From the NCBI RefSeq assembly GCF_900167435.1, contig NZ_FUWS01000001.1, positions 125,295 to 189,294 of the forward strand: a DNA stretch of 64,000 nt, in the 5' to 3' direction. Shown here piece after piece: positions 17,249-25,792 of the stretch. Within the stretch, counting starts at the first letter, position 1, and every line of letters starts with the position of its first letter. Source of the DNA: Marinactinospora thermotolerans DSM 45154 (GTDB lineage: Bacteria; Actinomycetota; Actinomycetes; Streptosporangiales; Streptosporangiaceae). The notes beneath the pieces are model-generated. The model ran no database searches, was not told the DNA's origin, and saw only the letters and a list, made by a program, of their open reading frames with translations. A program made the translations under genes and the position numbers.

Positions 17249-17595
17249 TGCAACGCGCCCGCAGAATCGCGGTGACCAGCCCACAGACCCGACTCGCCCA
17301 CGCGCGGGGCCGGGTGCGGGGGCGCTGGCGGATGCCGCGACTGGAGCCGAAGGACGCCGAACGCGCCGCCGCGCTGCACCGCGCCCAGCGCGTCCAAGGG
17401 CTGGTGGCGCTGGCGCTGACCTCGGCGCTGCTGTTCGGGTTGCCGCTGGCCTTCGCCCTGTGGCCGGAGCTCGACCGGGTGCGCCTGCTGGGGATCCCGC
17501 TGTCGTGGCTGCTGCTGGCGGCGGCGCCCTACCCGGCGATGGCGCTGCTGGCCGCCTGGCAGCTGCGCCGGGCCGAGCGCCTGGAGCGGCGCTGA
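17248..17595 (+). CDS. Small two-helix membrane protein, SSS carrier partner
   Basis: 115 residues. A basic N-terminus with about 45 hydrophilic residues is followed by two hydrophobic helices (VALALTSALLFGLPLAFALW and LSWLLLAAAPYPAMALLAAW) and a short charged tail. Its stop overlaps the carrier start as TGATG, and its own ATG overlaps the regulator stop. It occupies the same place relative to its carrier as the DUF485 protein does to the second carrier at 19418-19768, so it is probably the analogous accessory subunit. ATG 17332 is a possible internal start. I do not recognise a named family. Confidence 0.7.
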   Translation: MQRARRIAVTSPQTRLAHARGRVRGRWRMPRLEPKDAERAAALHRAQRVQGLVALALTSALLFGLPLAFALWPELDRVRLLGIPLSWLLLAAAPYPAMALLAAWQLRRAERLERR

Positions 17596-19286
17596 TGGTG
17601 GCGCTGCTGGCGCTGGGCGCGCTGGCCGCGGCCACGGTGCTGGTCGGCCTGCTCGGGGTCACGGCGATGCGCACCACCTCCGACTTCCTGGTGGCCTCCC
17701 GGCGGGTGTCGCCGCTGCTGAACTCCGCCGCGGTGTCGGGCGAGTACCTGTCGGCGGCGTCGTTCCTGGGCGTGGCCGGGCTGGTGGTCAAGGACGGGGT
17801 GGGGGCGCTGTGGTACCCGGTGGGGTTCACCGCCGGCTACATCGCGATGCTCATCCTCGTCGCGGCGCCGATGCGCCGCTCGGGCGCGCTGACCGTGCCC
17901 GACTTCGCCGAGGCGCGGCTGGCCTCCCCCGCGTTGCGGCGGCTCACCGCGATGGTGGTGCTGGTGATCGGCGTGCTCTACCTGGTCCCGCAGTTCCGCA
18001 CCGCCGGACTGGTGCTCGGCGCGGTCAGCTCCACGCCCTACTGGGTGGGGGTGGTGATCGCCGGCGGGGTGGTCAGCGCGACGCTGGCGCTGGGCGGGAT
18101 GCGCGCCGCGACCTACGTGCAGGCGTTCCAGTTCTGCCTGAAGCTGGTCCTGTTCATCGTGCCGGCGGTGTGGCTGGTGGTCCAGGTCGGCCCCGACGTG
18201 CGCCACGAGGCCGTGCACCCGGTGGAGTTCACCCACTTCGCCCGCGACACCCCGGTGTCGTTCCAGGTGGACGTGGTGCTGGAGGTGGCCGAGCCGACCC
18301 CGGTGTCCTCCCCCGCGGGGGGAACGCGGGTGCTGGGGCCCGGCGAGCACGCCGTCGCGGCCGGCACCACCCTGCTCTTCGCCGAAGGGGTGCCGGTGCC
18401 GGGGGTCGGCGGGAACTCCCCTCCGGGCGACGGCGACTGGCGGCGTCCCCTGCTGGACCTGGGCGACTCCGGCCACCCGTTGCTCGCCACGTGGTCGGTG
18501 GTGTTCGCCATCGCGTTGGGCACGATGGGGCTGCCGCACGTGCTCATGCGGTTCCACACCAGCCCCGACGGCCGCGCCGCCCGCCGGACCGCGGCGATCA
18601 CCGTGGCACTGCTGGGGGTGTTCTACCTGTTCCCGGGCGTCTACGGACTGCTGGGCCGGGTGCTGGTGCCCGAGCTGTACCTGTCCGGCGCGACCGACAC
18701 GGTGGTGGTGGCCCTCCCGGCCCAGGTCGACACGGGCTGGTCCGGAACCCTGGTCACCGCGTTGCTGAGCACGGGCGCCTTCGCCGCGTTCCTCGCCACG
18801 TCGCTGGGGCTGTTGCTGGCGATCGCCGGCGCGATCGCGCACGACCTGCTGCCCGGCGGCGGGCTGCGTCGGCTGCGGGTCGGCGTGGGGGCGTCGGCCG
18901 CCCTGATGGTGCTGCTGGCCCTGCCCGCCGCGCATCTGGACGCGGGTCTCCTGGTCACCTGGGGGTTCACCGTGGCCGCGTCCACCTTCTGCCCGCTGCT
19001 GGTATTGGGCATCTGGTGGCCGCGGCTGACCGCGGCGGGCGCGATGGCCGGGGTGCTCACCGGGCTGGTGGCCTCCTCGGGAGCGATCGCCGCCGCGCTG
19101 TTCGGCCCCCCGCTGGAGGGGTGGCCGGGGGTGCTCGTCACCCAGCCGGCCCCGTGGTCGGTGCCGTTGGCGTTCGCCGTGATGGTCGTGGTCTCGCTGC
19201 GCGGCCGGCCCGCACCGTGGGCTGTCACCGCGATGCTGCGGCTGCACCTGGACGAGGAACAGGACCGGCCGGACCGTTCGGCGTGA
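17595..19286 (+). CDS. SSS family cation/acetate symporter-like carrier
   Basis: 563-residue sodium:solute symporter of the ActP group, with about 13 hydrophobic helices. Diagnostic segments are AAVSGEYLSAASFLGVAGLV near residue 40, TVPDFAEARL, and GTMGLPHVLMRFHTSPDGRA. Compared with the paralogue at 19765 it has a longer hydrophilic insertion between helices (about residues 205-290, from GPDVRHEAVHPVEFTHFARD to GDWRRPLLDLGD), also found in some actinobacterial members. It is translationally coupled to the small protein upstream and is the last gene of the LytS/LytTR operon. Uptake of a short-chain carboxylate with Na+ is likely. Confidence 0.85.
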   Translation: MVALLALGALAAATVLVGLLGVTAMRTTSDFLVASRRVSPLLNSAAVSGEYLSAASFLGVAGLVVKDGVGALWYPVGFTAGYIAMLILVAAPMRRSGALTVPDFAEARLASPALRRLTAMVVLVIGVLYLVPQFRTAGLVLGAVSSTPYWVGVVIAGGVVSATLALGGMRAATYVQAFQFCLKLVLFIVPAVWLVVQVGPDVRHEAVHPVEFTHFARDTPVSFQVDVVLEVAEPTPVSSPAGGTRVLGPGEHAVAAGTTLLFAEGVPVPGVGGNSPPGDGDWRRPLLDLGDSGHPLLATWSVVFAIALGTMGLPHVLMRFHTSPDGRAARRTAAITVALLGVFYLFPGVYGLLGRVLVPELYLSGATDTVVVALPAQVDTGWSGTLVTALLSTGAFAAFLATSLGLLLAIAGAIAHDLLPGGGLRRLRVGVGASAALMVLLALPAAHLDAGLLVTWGFTVAASTFCPLLVLGIWWPRLTAAGAMAGVLTGLVASSGAIAAALFGPPLEGWPGVLVTQPAPWSVPLAFAVMVVVSLRGRPAPWAVTAMLRLHLDEEQDRPDRSA

Positions 19287-19368
19287 CCCCGCCCCCGCTC
19301 GTCCACCGTTCGTCGCTGCAGCCGTCGTTCGAGCCAACGAAGGTGACGTAGACCACCCTCTGCTCTTT

Positions 19369-19388
19369 AATGTGTCGCGCAACACATT
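19369..19388. promoter_or_regulatory. Crp-like palindrome upstream of the DUF485/actP operon
   Basis: Perfect 7-bp inverted repeat AATGTGT-CGCGCA-ACACATT, containing TGTGT-N6-ACACA. It closely resembles the TGTGA-N6-TCACA operators of Crp/GlxR-type regulators. It lies 30 bases before the gene start and 82 bases after the previous stop, so it could control the second carrier operon apart from the first. Confidence 0.45.
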
Positions 19389-19417
19389 CCGACAGAGCTA
19401 CGCCGTGGAGGCTTGTG

Positions 19418-19768
19418 GTGACCGATACCGAGCACGACCACGCCGACGGGCTGCCACCCGACGGCACATGGGAGAGGGTTCAGGCCAGTCCTGAGTTCGT
19501 GGAGCTGCGCAGACGCCTGCGCGTCTTCGTGTTCCCCATGACCGCGTTCTTCCTCGGCTGGTACCTGCTCTACGTCTTGCTGGCCGACTACGCGCACGGG
19601 TTCATGGCGATCAAGCTGGTCGGCAACATCAACGTCGGCCTGGTCTTCGGGTTGTTGCAGTTCGTGTCGACCTTCGTGATCACCGGGCTGTACGTGCGCT
19701 ACGCCAACCGCCGCCTGGACCCGATCGCCGACAAGATCCGCGGCGAGATCGAGGAGGCCGGGCGATGA
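19418..19768 (+). CDS. DUF485 family membrane protein
   Basis: 116 residues matching DUF485 (YjcH-like), the small membrane protein that usually precedes ActP carriers. The signature is ASPEFVELRRRLRVFVFPMT, then FFLGWYLLYVLLADYA, NINVGLVFGLLQFVSTFVIT and LYVRYANRRLDPIADKI; two membrane helices. Two GTGs are adjacent (19415, 19418); the second lies 6 bases after GGAGG and is preferred. Its end overlaps the carrier start by 4 bases (ATGA). It is probably an accessory subunit or assembly partner of the carrier. Confidence 0.85.
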   Translation: MTDTEHDHADGLPPDGTWERVQASPEFVELRRRLRVFVFPMTAFFLGWYLLYVLLADYAHGFMAIKLVGNINVGLVFGLLQFVSTFVITGLYVRYANRRLDPIADKIRGEIEEAGR

Positions 19769-21390
19769 GCGCGACGACCCTTCTGGCCGCCCAGTCCCAG
19801 GAACTGGGCATCAACCCGGTCCTGAACTTCACGATCTTCGGCGCGTTCGTCCTGGTCACGTTGATCATCGTGTTCCGCGCCAGCCGCAACACCAAGACGG
19901 CCTCCGACTACTACGCGGCGGGCCGGGCGTTCAGCGGACCGCAGAACGGGGTCGCGATCGCCGGCGACTACCTGTCGGCCGCGTCCTTCCTCGGCATCTG
20001 CGGCGCGATCGCGCTCAACGGCTACGACGGCTTCCTCTACTCCATCGGGTTCCTGGTGGCCTGGCTGGTGGCCCTGCTGCTCGTCGCCGAGCTGCTGCGC
20101 AACACCGGCAAGTACACGATGGGCGACGTGCTGGCCTTCCGGATGCGCCAGCGTCCGGTGCGCGCGGCGGCGGCCATCTCCACGCTGGCGGTGTCGTTCT
20201 TCTACCTGCTGGCGCAGATGGCCGGCGCGGGCGGCCTGGTCAACCTGCTGCTGGGCATCCAGAGTTCGGCCGGACAGGCCGCCGTGATCGCGGCCGTGGG
20301 CGCCGTCATGATCATCTACGTGCTCATCGGCGGCATGAAGGGCACCACCTGGGTGCAGATCATCAAGGCCGTGCTGCTGATCGCGGGCGCGTTCGCGATG
20401 ACGGTGTGGGTGCTGGGCCTGTACGGGTTCAACCTGTCGGCGCTGCTGGGCGACGCCGTCGCCATGCAGGGCGGCAAGGGCGAGGCCCTGCTCTCCCCGG
20501 GCGCCCAGTACGGCGTCAACGAGATCTCCAAGCTGAACTTCCTGTCGCTGGGCATCGCGCTGGTGCTGGGCACCGCGGGCCTGCCGCACGTGCTCATGCG
20601 TTTCTACACCGTGCCCACCGCCAAGGAGGCGCGCCGCTCGGTGGTCTGGGCGATCGCGCTGATCGGCGTGTTCTACCTGTTCACCCTGGTGCTGGGCTAC
20701 GGCGCGGGCGCCCTGGTGGGGCCGGAGGCGATCAACGCCGCCCCCGGCGGCGCGAACTCGGCCGCCCCGCTGCTGGCCCAGGCGCTCGGCGGGCCGGTGC
20801 TGCTCGGGTTCATCGCCGCGGTCGCCTTCGCGACGATCCTGGCGGTGGTGGCCGGTCTGACGATCACGGCCTCGGCGTCCTTCGCCCACGACGTCTACGT
20901 CAACGTCATCAAGAAGGGCAAGATCGAGGACAAGAACAGCGAGGTTCGGGTGGCCCGGATCACCGCCCTGGTGATCGGCGCCGTCTCGATCGTCGGCGGC
21001 ATCCTCGCCAAGGACCAGAACGTCGCGTTCCTCGTGGCGCTGGCCTTCGCGGTGGCGGCCTCGGCGAACCTGCCGACCATCCTGTACTCGCTGTTTTGGA
21101 AGCGGTTCAACACCCAGGGCGCGCTGTGGAGCATCTACGGCGGTCTGATCGTGACGATCACCCTCATCGTCTTCTCCCCCGCCGTCTCCGGCAGTGAGAA
21201 GGCGATGATCAAGGGGGTGGACTTCCACTGGTTCCCGCTGGAGAACCCGGGCCTGGTCTCGATCCCGCTGTCGTTCTTCCTCGGTTGGCTGGGCACGGTG
21301 CTGTCCAAGGAGCGTGACGACGCCAAGCAGGCGGAGATGGAGGTCCGTTCGCTGACCGGCGCGGGCGCTGAGAAGGCCACCTCGCACTGA
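19765..21390 (+). CDS. actP: Cation/acetate symporter (ActP-like)
   Basis: 541-residue SSS family carrier. Typical ActP segments are present: TASDYYAAGRAFSGPQNGVA, IAGDYLSAASFLGICGAIAL, YTMGDVLAFRMRQRPVRAAA and LGTAGLPHVLMRFYTVPTAK. It should import acetate or similar acids with Na+ or H+, feeding Acs encoded nearby. It overlaps the DUF485 gene by 4 bases. It is a paralogue of the carrier at 17595, but closer to the classical ActP form. A long hairpin follows the stop. Confidence 0.9.
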   Translation: MSATTLLAAQSQELGINPVLNFTIFGAFVLVTLIIVFRASRNTKTASDYYAAGRAFSGPQNGVAIAGDYLSAASFLGICGAIALNGYDGFLYSIGFLVAWLVALLLVAELLRNTGKYTMGDVLAFRMRQRPVRAAAAISTLAVSFFYLLAQMAGAGGLVNLLLGIQSSAGQAAVIAAVGAVMIIYVLIGGMKGTTWVQIIKAVLLIAGAFAMTVWVLGLYGFNLSALLGDAVAMQGGKGEALLSPGAQYGVNEISKLNFLSLGIALVLGTAGLPHVLMRFYTVPTAKEARRSVVWAIALIGVFYLFTLVLGYGAGALVGPEAINAAPGGANSAAPLLAQALGGPVLLGFIAAVAFATILAVVAGLTITASASFAHDVYVNVIKKGKIEDKNSEVRVARITALVIGAVSIVGGILAKDQNVAFLVALAFAVAASANLPTILYSLFWKRFNTQGALWSIYGGLIVTITLIVFSPAVSGSEKAMIKGVDFHWFPLENPGLVSIPLSFFLGWLGTVLSKERDDAKQAEMEVRSLTGAGAEKATSH

Positions 21391-21421
21391 TCCGTCCCGT
21401 TTCCGGTTCCTTCCCCACGCC

Positions 21422-21452
21422 CGTCCCCGGCGCGCCCGTCGCGCCGGGGACG
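21422..21452. terminator. Bidirectional hairpin between actP and tauE
   Basis: Perfect 13-bp stem CGTCCCCGGCGCG (21422-21434) with CGCGCCGGGGACG (21440-21452), loop CCCGT, placed between converging genes. Confidence 0.65.
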
Positions 21453-21483
21453 CGGCGTCTTCGGGGCGCGGCGAAAGGCCCGG

Positions 21484-22248
21484 TCAGGCCCAGGCGTCCC
21501 AGCCGAGTTTGACCGCCAGGCCCAGGCCGGCGATACCGATCGCGATCCGCAGCGGTCCTGCGGGCAGCCTGCGGACCACCGCGGGACCGATCCGCCCGCC
21601 GATGAGGAAGCCGACCGCGAGCGGGGCCGCGGCGGCCCATTGGACCGGACCGAACAGGGCGAAGGCGACCGCGGCGACCGCGTTGGGGGCGAGCAGGACG
21701 ACGTTCTTCAGCGCGTTGAGGCGGGCCAGCGCGTCGTTGAACAGCGCCAGGAACAGGGCGAGCAGCAGCACCCCGGCCGCGGCCCCGAAGTAGCCGCCGT
21801 AGATGCCGATGGCGAACACCGCCAGCGCCACGACCACCCCCCGCTCGTTCAGCCGGCCGCGCTCGGGCACCCGGGGGCGCAGCAGCACGGCCAGCGCGGC
21901 GCCGCCGACGAGGAAGGGGACCACGCGGGCGAAGGCGTCGGGGGAGCTGACCAGCACCAGCGCGCCGCCGAGGGCGCCGCCCAGCCCGGCCAGCAGCGCG
22001 TAGCGGCGCACGCGATGGCTCTGACCGGTGAGCTCGGGGAGCGATCCGGCGGCCGAGCCGACTCCGCTGAAGACGAGGGCGACGGTGTTGGTGACGTTGG
22101 CGGCGACCGGCGGAAGTCCCACGGCGAGCAGGGCGGGGTAGGAGACCAGCGACGCCAGGCCCGCGGTCGATCCGACAAGACCGGCGAGGAGGCCGGCGCC
22201 CAGCAGCGCTATCACGGTTAACACGAGTGGCCACCTTACGCCCCTCAC
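21484..22248 (-). CDS. TauE/SafE family permease
   Basis: 254-residue membrane protein with about eight hydrophobic helices. The TSUP/TauE signatures are GAGLLAGLVGSTAGLASLVS then YPALLAVGLPPVAANVTNTV in the first repeat, and VFAIGIYGGYFGAAAGVLLL then ALFNDALARLNALKNVVLL in the second. The family exports sulfite, sulfoacetate or other organic anions; the substrate here is not evident. The start is GTG 22248 with a weak ribosome site. It stands alone, converging on actP. Confidence 0.85.
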   Translation of the reverse strand: MRGVRWPLVLTVIALLGAGLLAGLVGSTAGLASLVSYPALLAVGLPPVAANVTNTVALVFSGVGSAAGSLPELTGQSHRVRRYALLAGLGGALGGALVLVSSPDAFARVVPFLVGGAALAVLLRPRVPERGRLNERGVVVALAVFAIGIYGGYFGAAAGVLLLALFLALFNDALARLNALKNVVLLAPNAVAAVAFALFGPVQWAAAAPLAVGFLIGGRIGPAVVRRLPAGPLRIAIGIAGLGLAVKLGWDAWA

Positions 22249-22546
22249 GTCCGCTTTCTCGGCTCCGGCCGCCCGTTGTGCCGGGAATCACCGGCTTGCG
22301 CCGTCCGTGTTTGCTATCCGCTGTGCGCCTTGTCCCTGTCCGCGCCGCCGTCCCGGGGCACCGCCTCGAGGTGCGGTCCGCAGACCCGAGTGGAGCCGGT
22401 CGGGTTGGTCGGGACCGCCCGCCGTTTCCCCCGCGTAGGGTCGTCCGACCGCGAAGCCCGGTGGAGGCGGTGCGCGTCCGCACCGAGCCGCGCGAGAACG
22501 GCGGGACCCGGTTCCGCCTCCCCTTGCCACAGGGGCGTCTCCCCAC

Positions 22547-22741
22547 TCAGGGCAGAAGAGGGCGTCCCTCCCGGGCGGCCTGGATGTGCTCGGGCCTGAG
22601 CGCGTCCTCGCCGTGCTCGGCGACGAACGCCTGGACCCGGCCGAGGGGCGAGTCGGGGGGAGGCGGCTCCTCGCTCAGCGTGCCGCCGAGGATCATCGCG
22701 GCGAAGCGCGCGCCGACCTCTTGCGGGTCGTCCAGGTTCAT
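22547..22741 (-). CDS. Small hypothetical protein
   Basis: 64 residues, acidic: MNLDDPQEVGARFAAMILGG at the start, then SPLGRVQAFVAEHGEDALRP before a short tail. It is predicted helical and without membrane segments. No family is recognised. There is no clear ribosome site, but TATCGT lies about 7-12 bases before ATG 22741, so a leaderless transcript is possible. The amino-acid composition looks like a real protein, unlike the shadow frames around it. Confidence 0.5.
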   Translation of the reverse strand: MNLDDPQEVGARFAAMILGGTLSEEPPPPDSPLGRVQAFVAEHGEDALRPEHIQAAREGRPLLP

Positions 22742-23198
22742 GGGGACACGATAGGGGGTGGATCCGGCGGAGCGACGGACGGCCCCGGGCGACCGGTCGA
22801 GCCGGGGACATCCCGGCGGGAGCGGCAGGGCACGCCCGCGCGGGTACGGCGGCTCCGCGGAGCGTCCCGGCCGGCGTCTCCCCCGCGGTTCGCGGTCGAT
22901 GGTCTCGGCCGGGAAGCCGGCCAGACCGGTTTCGAGGGGGTGCGCGGTCCCGTTGGGCCGTTGGGAGCCGGCTCCCACGGTGACGTCCGTGGCCCCGACC
23001 GCCCTGGCGGGCGGGGTGCGCCGGCGGCTTCCCGCCTCGAAGCGGCCGCCTCGGCGCGCAAAGTCCCGCGCCGAGCGTTCGAGCTCTTTTTCTGGACGAG
23101 AGCGCGGTCCGGTGTCCCGACCCGGCCACTGCTGTTGGCCTTCGGCCGAGACAGGGCCGGGTAAAGAGCAAGCCACCGTCACACCGCAGAGGGCCGCT
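22742..23198. other. Intergenic gap between divergent genes
   Basis: About 455 bases without a supported gene. It should hold the promoters of the small protein (minus) and the membrane protein (plus). I could not define either beyond the TATCGT noted for the former. Confidence 0.35.
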
Positions 23199-23906
23199 AT
23201 GCCGTTGGTGCTGCTGATCGTGGCCGGATGCGCCCTCGCGTGCACCTGGCTGCTGTGGATCCTGGTCGACTTCTACCACAAGATGATTAGTTCCTCCGAG
23301 GAGAAGCGCCTCAAGAAACGCAACGACGTACTCACGCACGTGGCGGCGCCGGCCGCCAGCGGCGGCGCGTGCATGACCCTGCTCGTGCTCGCGCTCGCGC
23401 CGCCGGAGAGCACCGGCGCGAAGGTCCTCCTGGCGCTACTGGCCGTGGAGACGCTCGTCTGCGCCGCGTGTGTCTGGGCGGCCGGTTACCTGGACCAGGC
23501 CCGCCACTGGAGTCGCATCCGCGAGGTCCTGACGGCCGCGTTGGGGGCTGCCATCGGGTCCGTGTTCCTGGCCCTGGTCGGGGCCATCACTCATCCAGAC
23601 GCTCAGGGGGTGGTCGGCGACGTGGTCGGCGACATAGTTGACACGTTCAGCGCGATTTTCGAGGGTCTGCCGACCCTGGTGGTCATAGTCGTGACGATCG
23701 TCGTGTCGCTCGGGTTCATGATCCTCATGAGCTGGGAGGACCCGAACACTCCTCGGCGCCCTCAGGGAATGAGCAAGCAGGTATGGAACCGGCAGCAGCG
23801 GGAGTGGCGTGAGTACCGGCGCAAGCACGGCATCGACCGCAGCGGCGGCGCGGGATACAGCGGTGACGGGGGCGATGGGGGCGACGGAGGTGGCGGTGGG
23901 GACTGA
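23199..23906 (+). CDS. Unknown membrane protein with Gly/Asp-rich tail
   Basis: 235 residues with four hydrophobic helices: LVLLIVAGCALACTWLLWIL at residue 3, then segments near 52-70, 110-130 and 150-170. A cytosolic tail follows with MSKQVWNRQQREWREYRRKH and a low-complexity end of repeated GDGG. No known family is recognised. ATG 23199 is preceded by only a weak GAGGG. Just after its stop comes the tail of an unrelated aldo/keto reductase, so the 3' end borders a decayed region; the Gly-Asp repeats could be the original end or an altered one. Confidence 0.6.
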   Translation: MPLVLLIVAGCALACTWLLWILVDFYHKMISSSEEKRLKKRNDVLTHVAAPAASGGACMTLLVLALAPPESTGAKVLLALLAVETLVCAACVWAAGYLDQARHWSRIREVLTAALGAAIGSVFLALVGAITHPDAQGVVGDVVGDIVDTFSAIFEGLPTLVVIVVTIVVSLGFMILMSWEDPNTPRRPQGMSKQVWNRQQREWREYRRKHGIDRSGGAGYSGDGGDGGDGGGGGD

Positions 23907-23907
23907 C

Positions 23908-24094
23908 CATCCGCCGGGCCTGGCTGCCGGCGGAGGACACCCTGATCATGTCCGGCACAACGTCGGTCGATCACCTCGAGCAGAACGTCACCACCGCAGC
24001 GGTCCAGTTGGACGATCAGGCCATGGCGGACCTCGACAAGGTCGACCCCGCCGCCGGAATCCGCGGATTCCGCAACCGGTTTCGACGCCCCTGA
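23908..24094 (+). pseudogene. Aldo/keto reductase, C-terminal remnant
   Basis: One frame reads IRRAWLPAEDTLIMSGTTSV, then DHLEQNVTTAAVQLDDQAMA and DLDKVDPA, ending at TGA 24092. It matches the C-terminal end of aldo/keto reductases (family pattern WLLAR...PIPGTSS...HLEENV...L...E...LD). The first 250 or so residues, including the catalytic tetrad, are absent. Only this tail was left by a deletion or rearrangement. Confidence 0.7.
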
Positions 24095-24339
24095 GCGCAC
24101 CATCGGCACGGCGCTTTGCGCGCGGGAGGCCGCGACATTCGATCGCCCTGACCTGACCGGGGTGGCCCGACCGGACAGACCCGATCTCGTCGCCACCGAT
24201 CAGTGCGTCGAGCCCGATCAGGTGGTACCGGGTCACCGAGCCCGATGCTGGATTCGACCGGTGGTGCCGGCGTCGCGGTTGCCGCCAGATACGGTCACGG
24301 TCCCGTCTCCGCTCACCGTGGTCCGTCTGGCCGACACGG

Positions 24340-24785
24340 CGTGCCCGACCGCCGCCGTCACCGCGCGCAATCGGCGTTCGACCACCGAGGCCGCAAGAAC
24401 GTCCCTTCCTCCACGGCGAGCGGCCGGGACGACTCCGCCGTCCTGTTCGACACCGACGTCCACGTCGAGATCGAAGCACTGGGCTTCTGTCAGCGGATGA
24501 TCGCTGCCCGCCATGAGACCGACCGGGGCCGCCGCGAACAGATGGGCGGGCTCGTCGAAGCGGTCGGCCGGAGCGCGCCGAAAGCACTCGCCCGGACCAT
24601 CACGCCCGGCCGCACCCCGCGATGAAGCGCGCGGCCGACGTGCCGGCCCGACTTCGACCGCCCCGCCGGCCCCAATGAGCCGACCGAGGCGATCAACGGA
24701 CAGCTCGGGCACCTCCGCGCTCGGCTTCCGCGACTTGACCGCGCACATCGCCAAAAGCCCGCTCAAGGCGGTGGCTTCGGTCCTC
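24340..24785 (+). pseudogene. ISL3-type transposase remnant
   Basis: Several C-terminal transposase segments occur in order but in different frames: RHRAQSAFDHRGRKN (near 24355), EIEALGFCQRMIAARHETDR (near 24470-24530), MKRAADV, FDRPAGPNEPTEAING (from 24653) and SALGFRDLTAHIA (near 24715). These match the ISL3-like pattern HRGRKDDPLY ... YQRMIAAYR ... FDRPGTSNGPTEAINGRLEH ... SALGFRNLTHYIA. At least three frameshifts are needed, so it is long dead. No terminal repeats were identified. Confidence 0.7.
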
Positions 24786-25038
24786 GACCAACCCCCTCGA
24801 TCGCGAAGAACCCGCGTGACCACCGGAAAGGAGCTGCCGGAAGGCGCACAGCCCTGCGGTTTCCCACCCGGCCACGAAGGCGCGCGCCGGGACCGAACCG
24901 TACTCGCCATCGAGGTCCCGCTCCTCGGAGGGCACCATGCGCGTCAGCGGCCCCGAGCCTCTCCCCGCGCACCGGCTGGACGGCTCCCGTCCCACCCGCC
25001 CTGGGAAACGGGCGGGACGGGAGCGGGACCCGACCGGC
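24786..25038. other. Debris after the ISL3-like remnant
   Basis: About 250 bases with no supported frame, ending in an imperfect GC-rich repeat (CCCGTCCCACCCGCC near 24990 and GGCGGGACGGGA near 25013) that could act as terminator for the BP74-like gene. Confidence 0.35.
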
Positions 25039-25389
25039 TCAGACGGTGACCTCGCGGATCAGTCGGGATCCCCAGGGGCACCAGTGGCCGCCGGGCAGGA
25101 ACGCTCCTCCGGCCTCGTCGAGGTGATCATCGACATAGCGGATGCCCGCGTCACAGACCTCGATGGCGACCTCGAAGAACTGGATGGTGTCGGGGTCGAG
25201 ATGGAAATCCCAGTTCGGGTTGTAGGGCTTGCGGCTCTTCTTGATCCTGCCGTGGACGTGGATCCGTTCCTTCTCTTCGCCGGAAAGGACGCTTCGGGCG
25301 TGCGTGATCTTCTCGGGATCGGTGAGCTCGAAGACGAACTTGTCCGGAGCCGGCGGATAGTCGAACTCGAAGTAGGCGGTCTCGCTCAT
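25039..25389 (-). CDS. BP74-related small protein
   Basis: 116 residues: YFEFDYPPAPDKFVFELTDP, then ARSVLSGEEKERIHVHGRIK, YNPNWDFHLDPDTIQFFEVA and DDHLDEAGGAFLPGGHWCPW. This closely matches the actinobacterial proteins I know as BP74-related (sometimes labelled calmodulin-binding); their function is not established. There is no signal peptide on this start. ATG 25389 has GGAG upstream, and the longer open frame to 25611 is not convincing. The upstream DNA is unusually AT-rich for this genome, with a TATAAC -10-like box on the minus strand at 25496-25501. It looks intact amid decayed neighbours. Confidence 0.7.
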   Translation of the reverse strand: MSETAYFEFDYPPAPDKFVFELTDPEKITHARSVLSGEEKERIHVHGRIKKSRKPYNPNWDFHLDPDTIQFFEVAIEVCDAGIRYVDDHLDEAGGAFLPGGHWCPWGSRLIREVTV

Positions 25390-25792
25390 ATGACTCCTCG
25401 ACATCGTGACGATAGCCGCGCACCTCTCGGGGAGCGGCACGGCAGCAGTCTCCAACGCCGGGTGGCCACGGCGAAGCGGAAAGCAACAATCTCCTGTTAT
25501 AAGCGAGAGGTGCACATTTCCACTTTTCCTCGCCGATCTCGGCCGCCCACACATCCATGACGGAAAAATTCCTTTCCTCCCATAAAATACCTCCTCTCCC
25601 ACTTCAGACATACAACCGGCAGTGAACGGAACACTCGCCCAAACCGCGGAAACCCCCGGCCTCCGAAAACCCGCGAGGAAAAGGCCTGCGGCGTTTCTAC
25701 CGCTCCCCTCCCGTCCGTCCGCTGTTACAGAATCACCACTCGCGGGTTTTCGGAACGGTTCCGATAATCCGAGAAGAGGAAGATGACCTCCT
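25390..25792. other. AT-richer intergenic region
   Basis: About 400 bases between divergent genes. Several stretches (25490-25530, 25555-25620) are AT-rich against the background, for instance GGAAAAATTCCTTTCC at 25562-25577, which is an inverted repeat, GGAAAAATTCC. It probably holds promoters. The composition suggests acquired or untranslated DNA. Confidence 0.4.
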
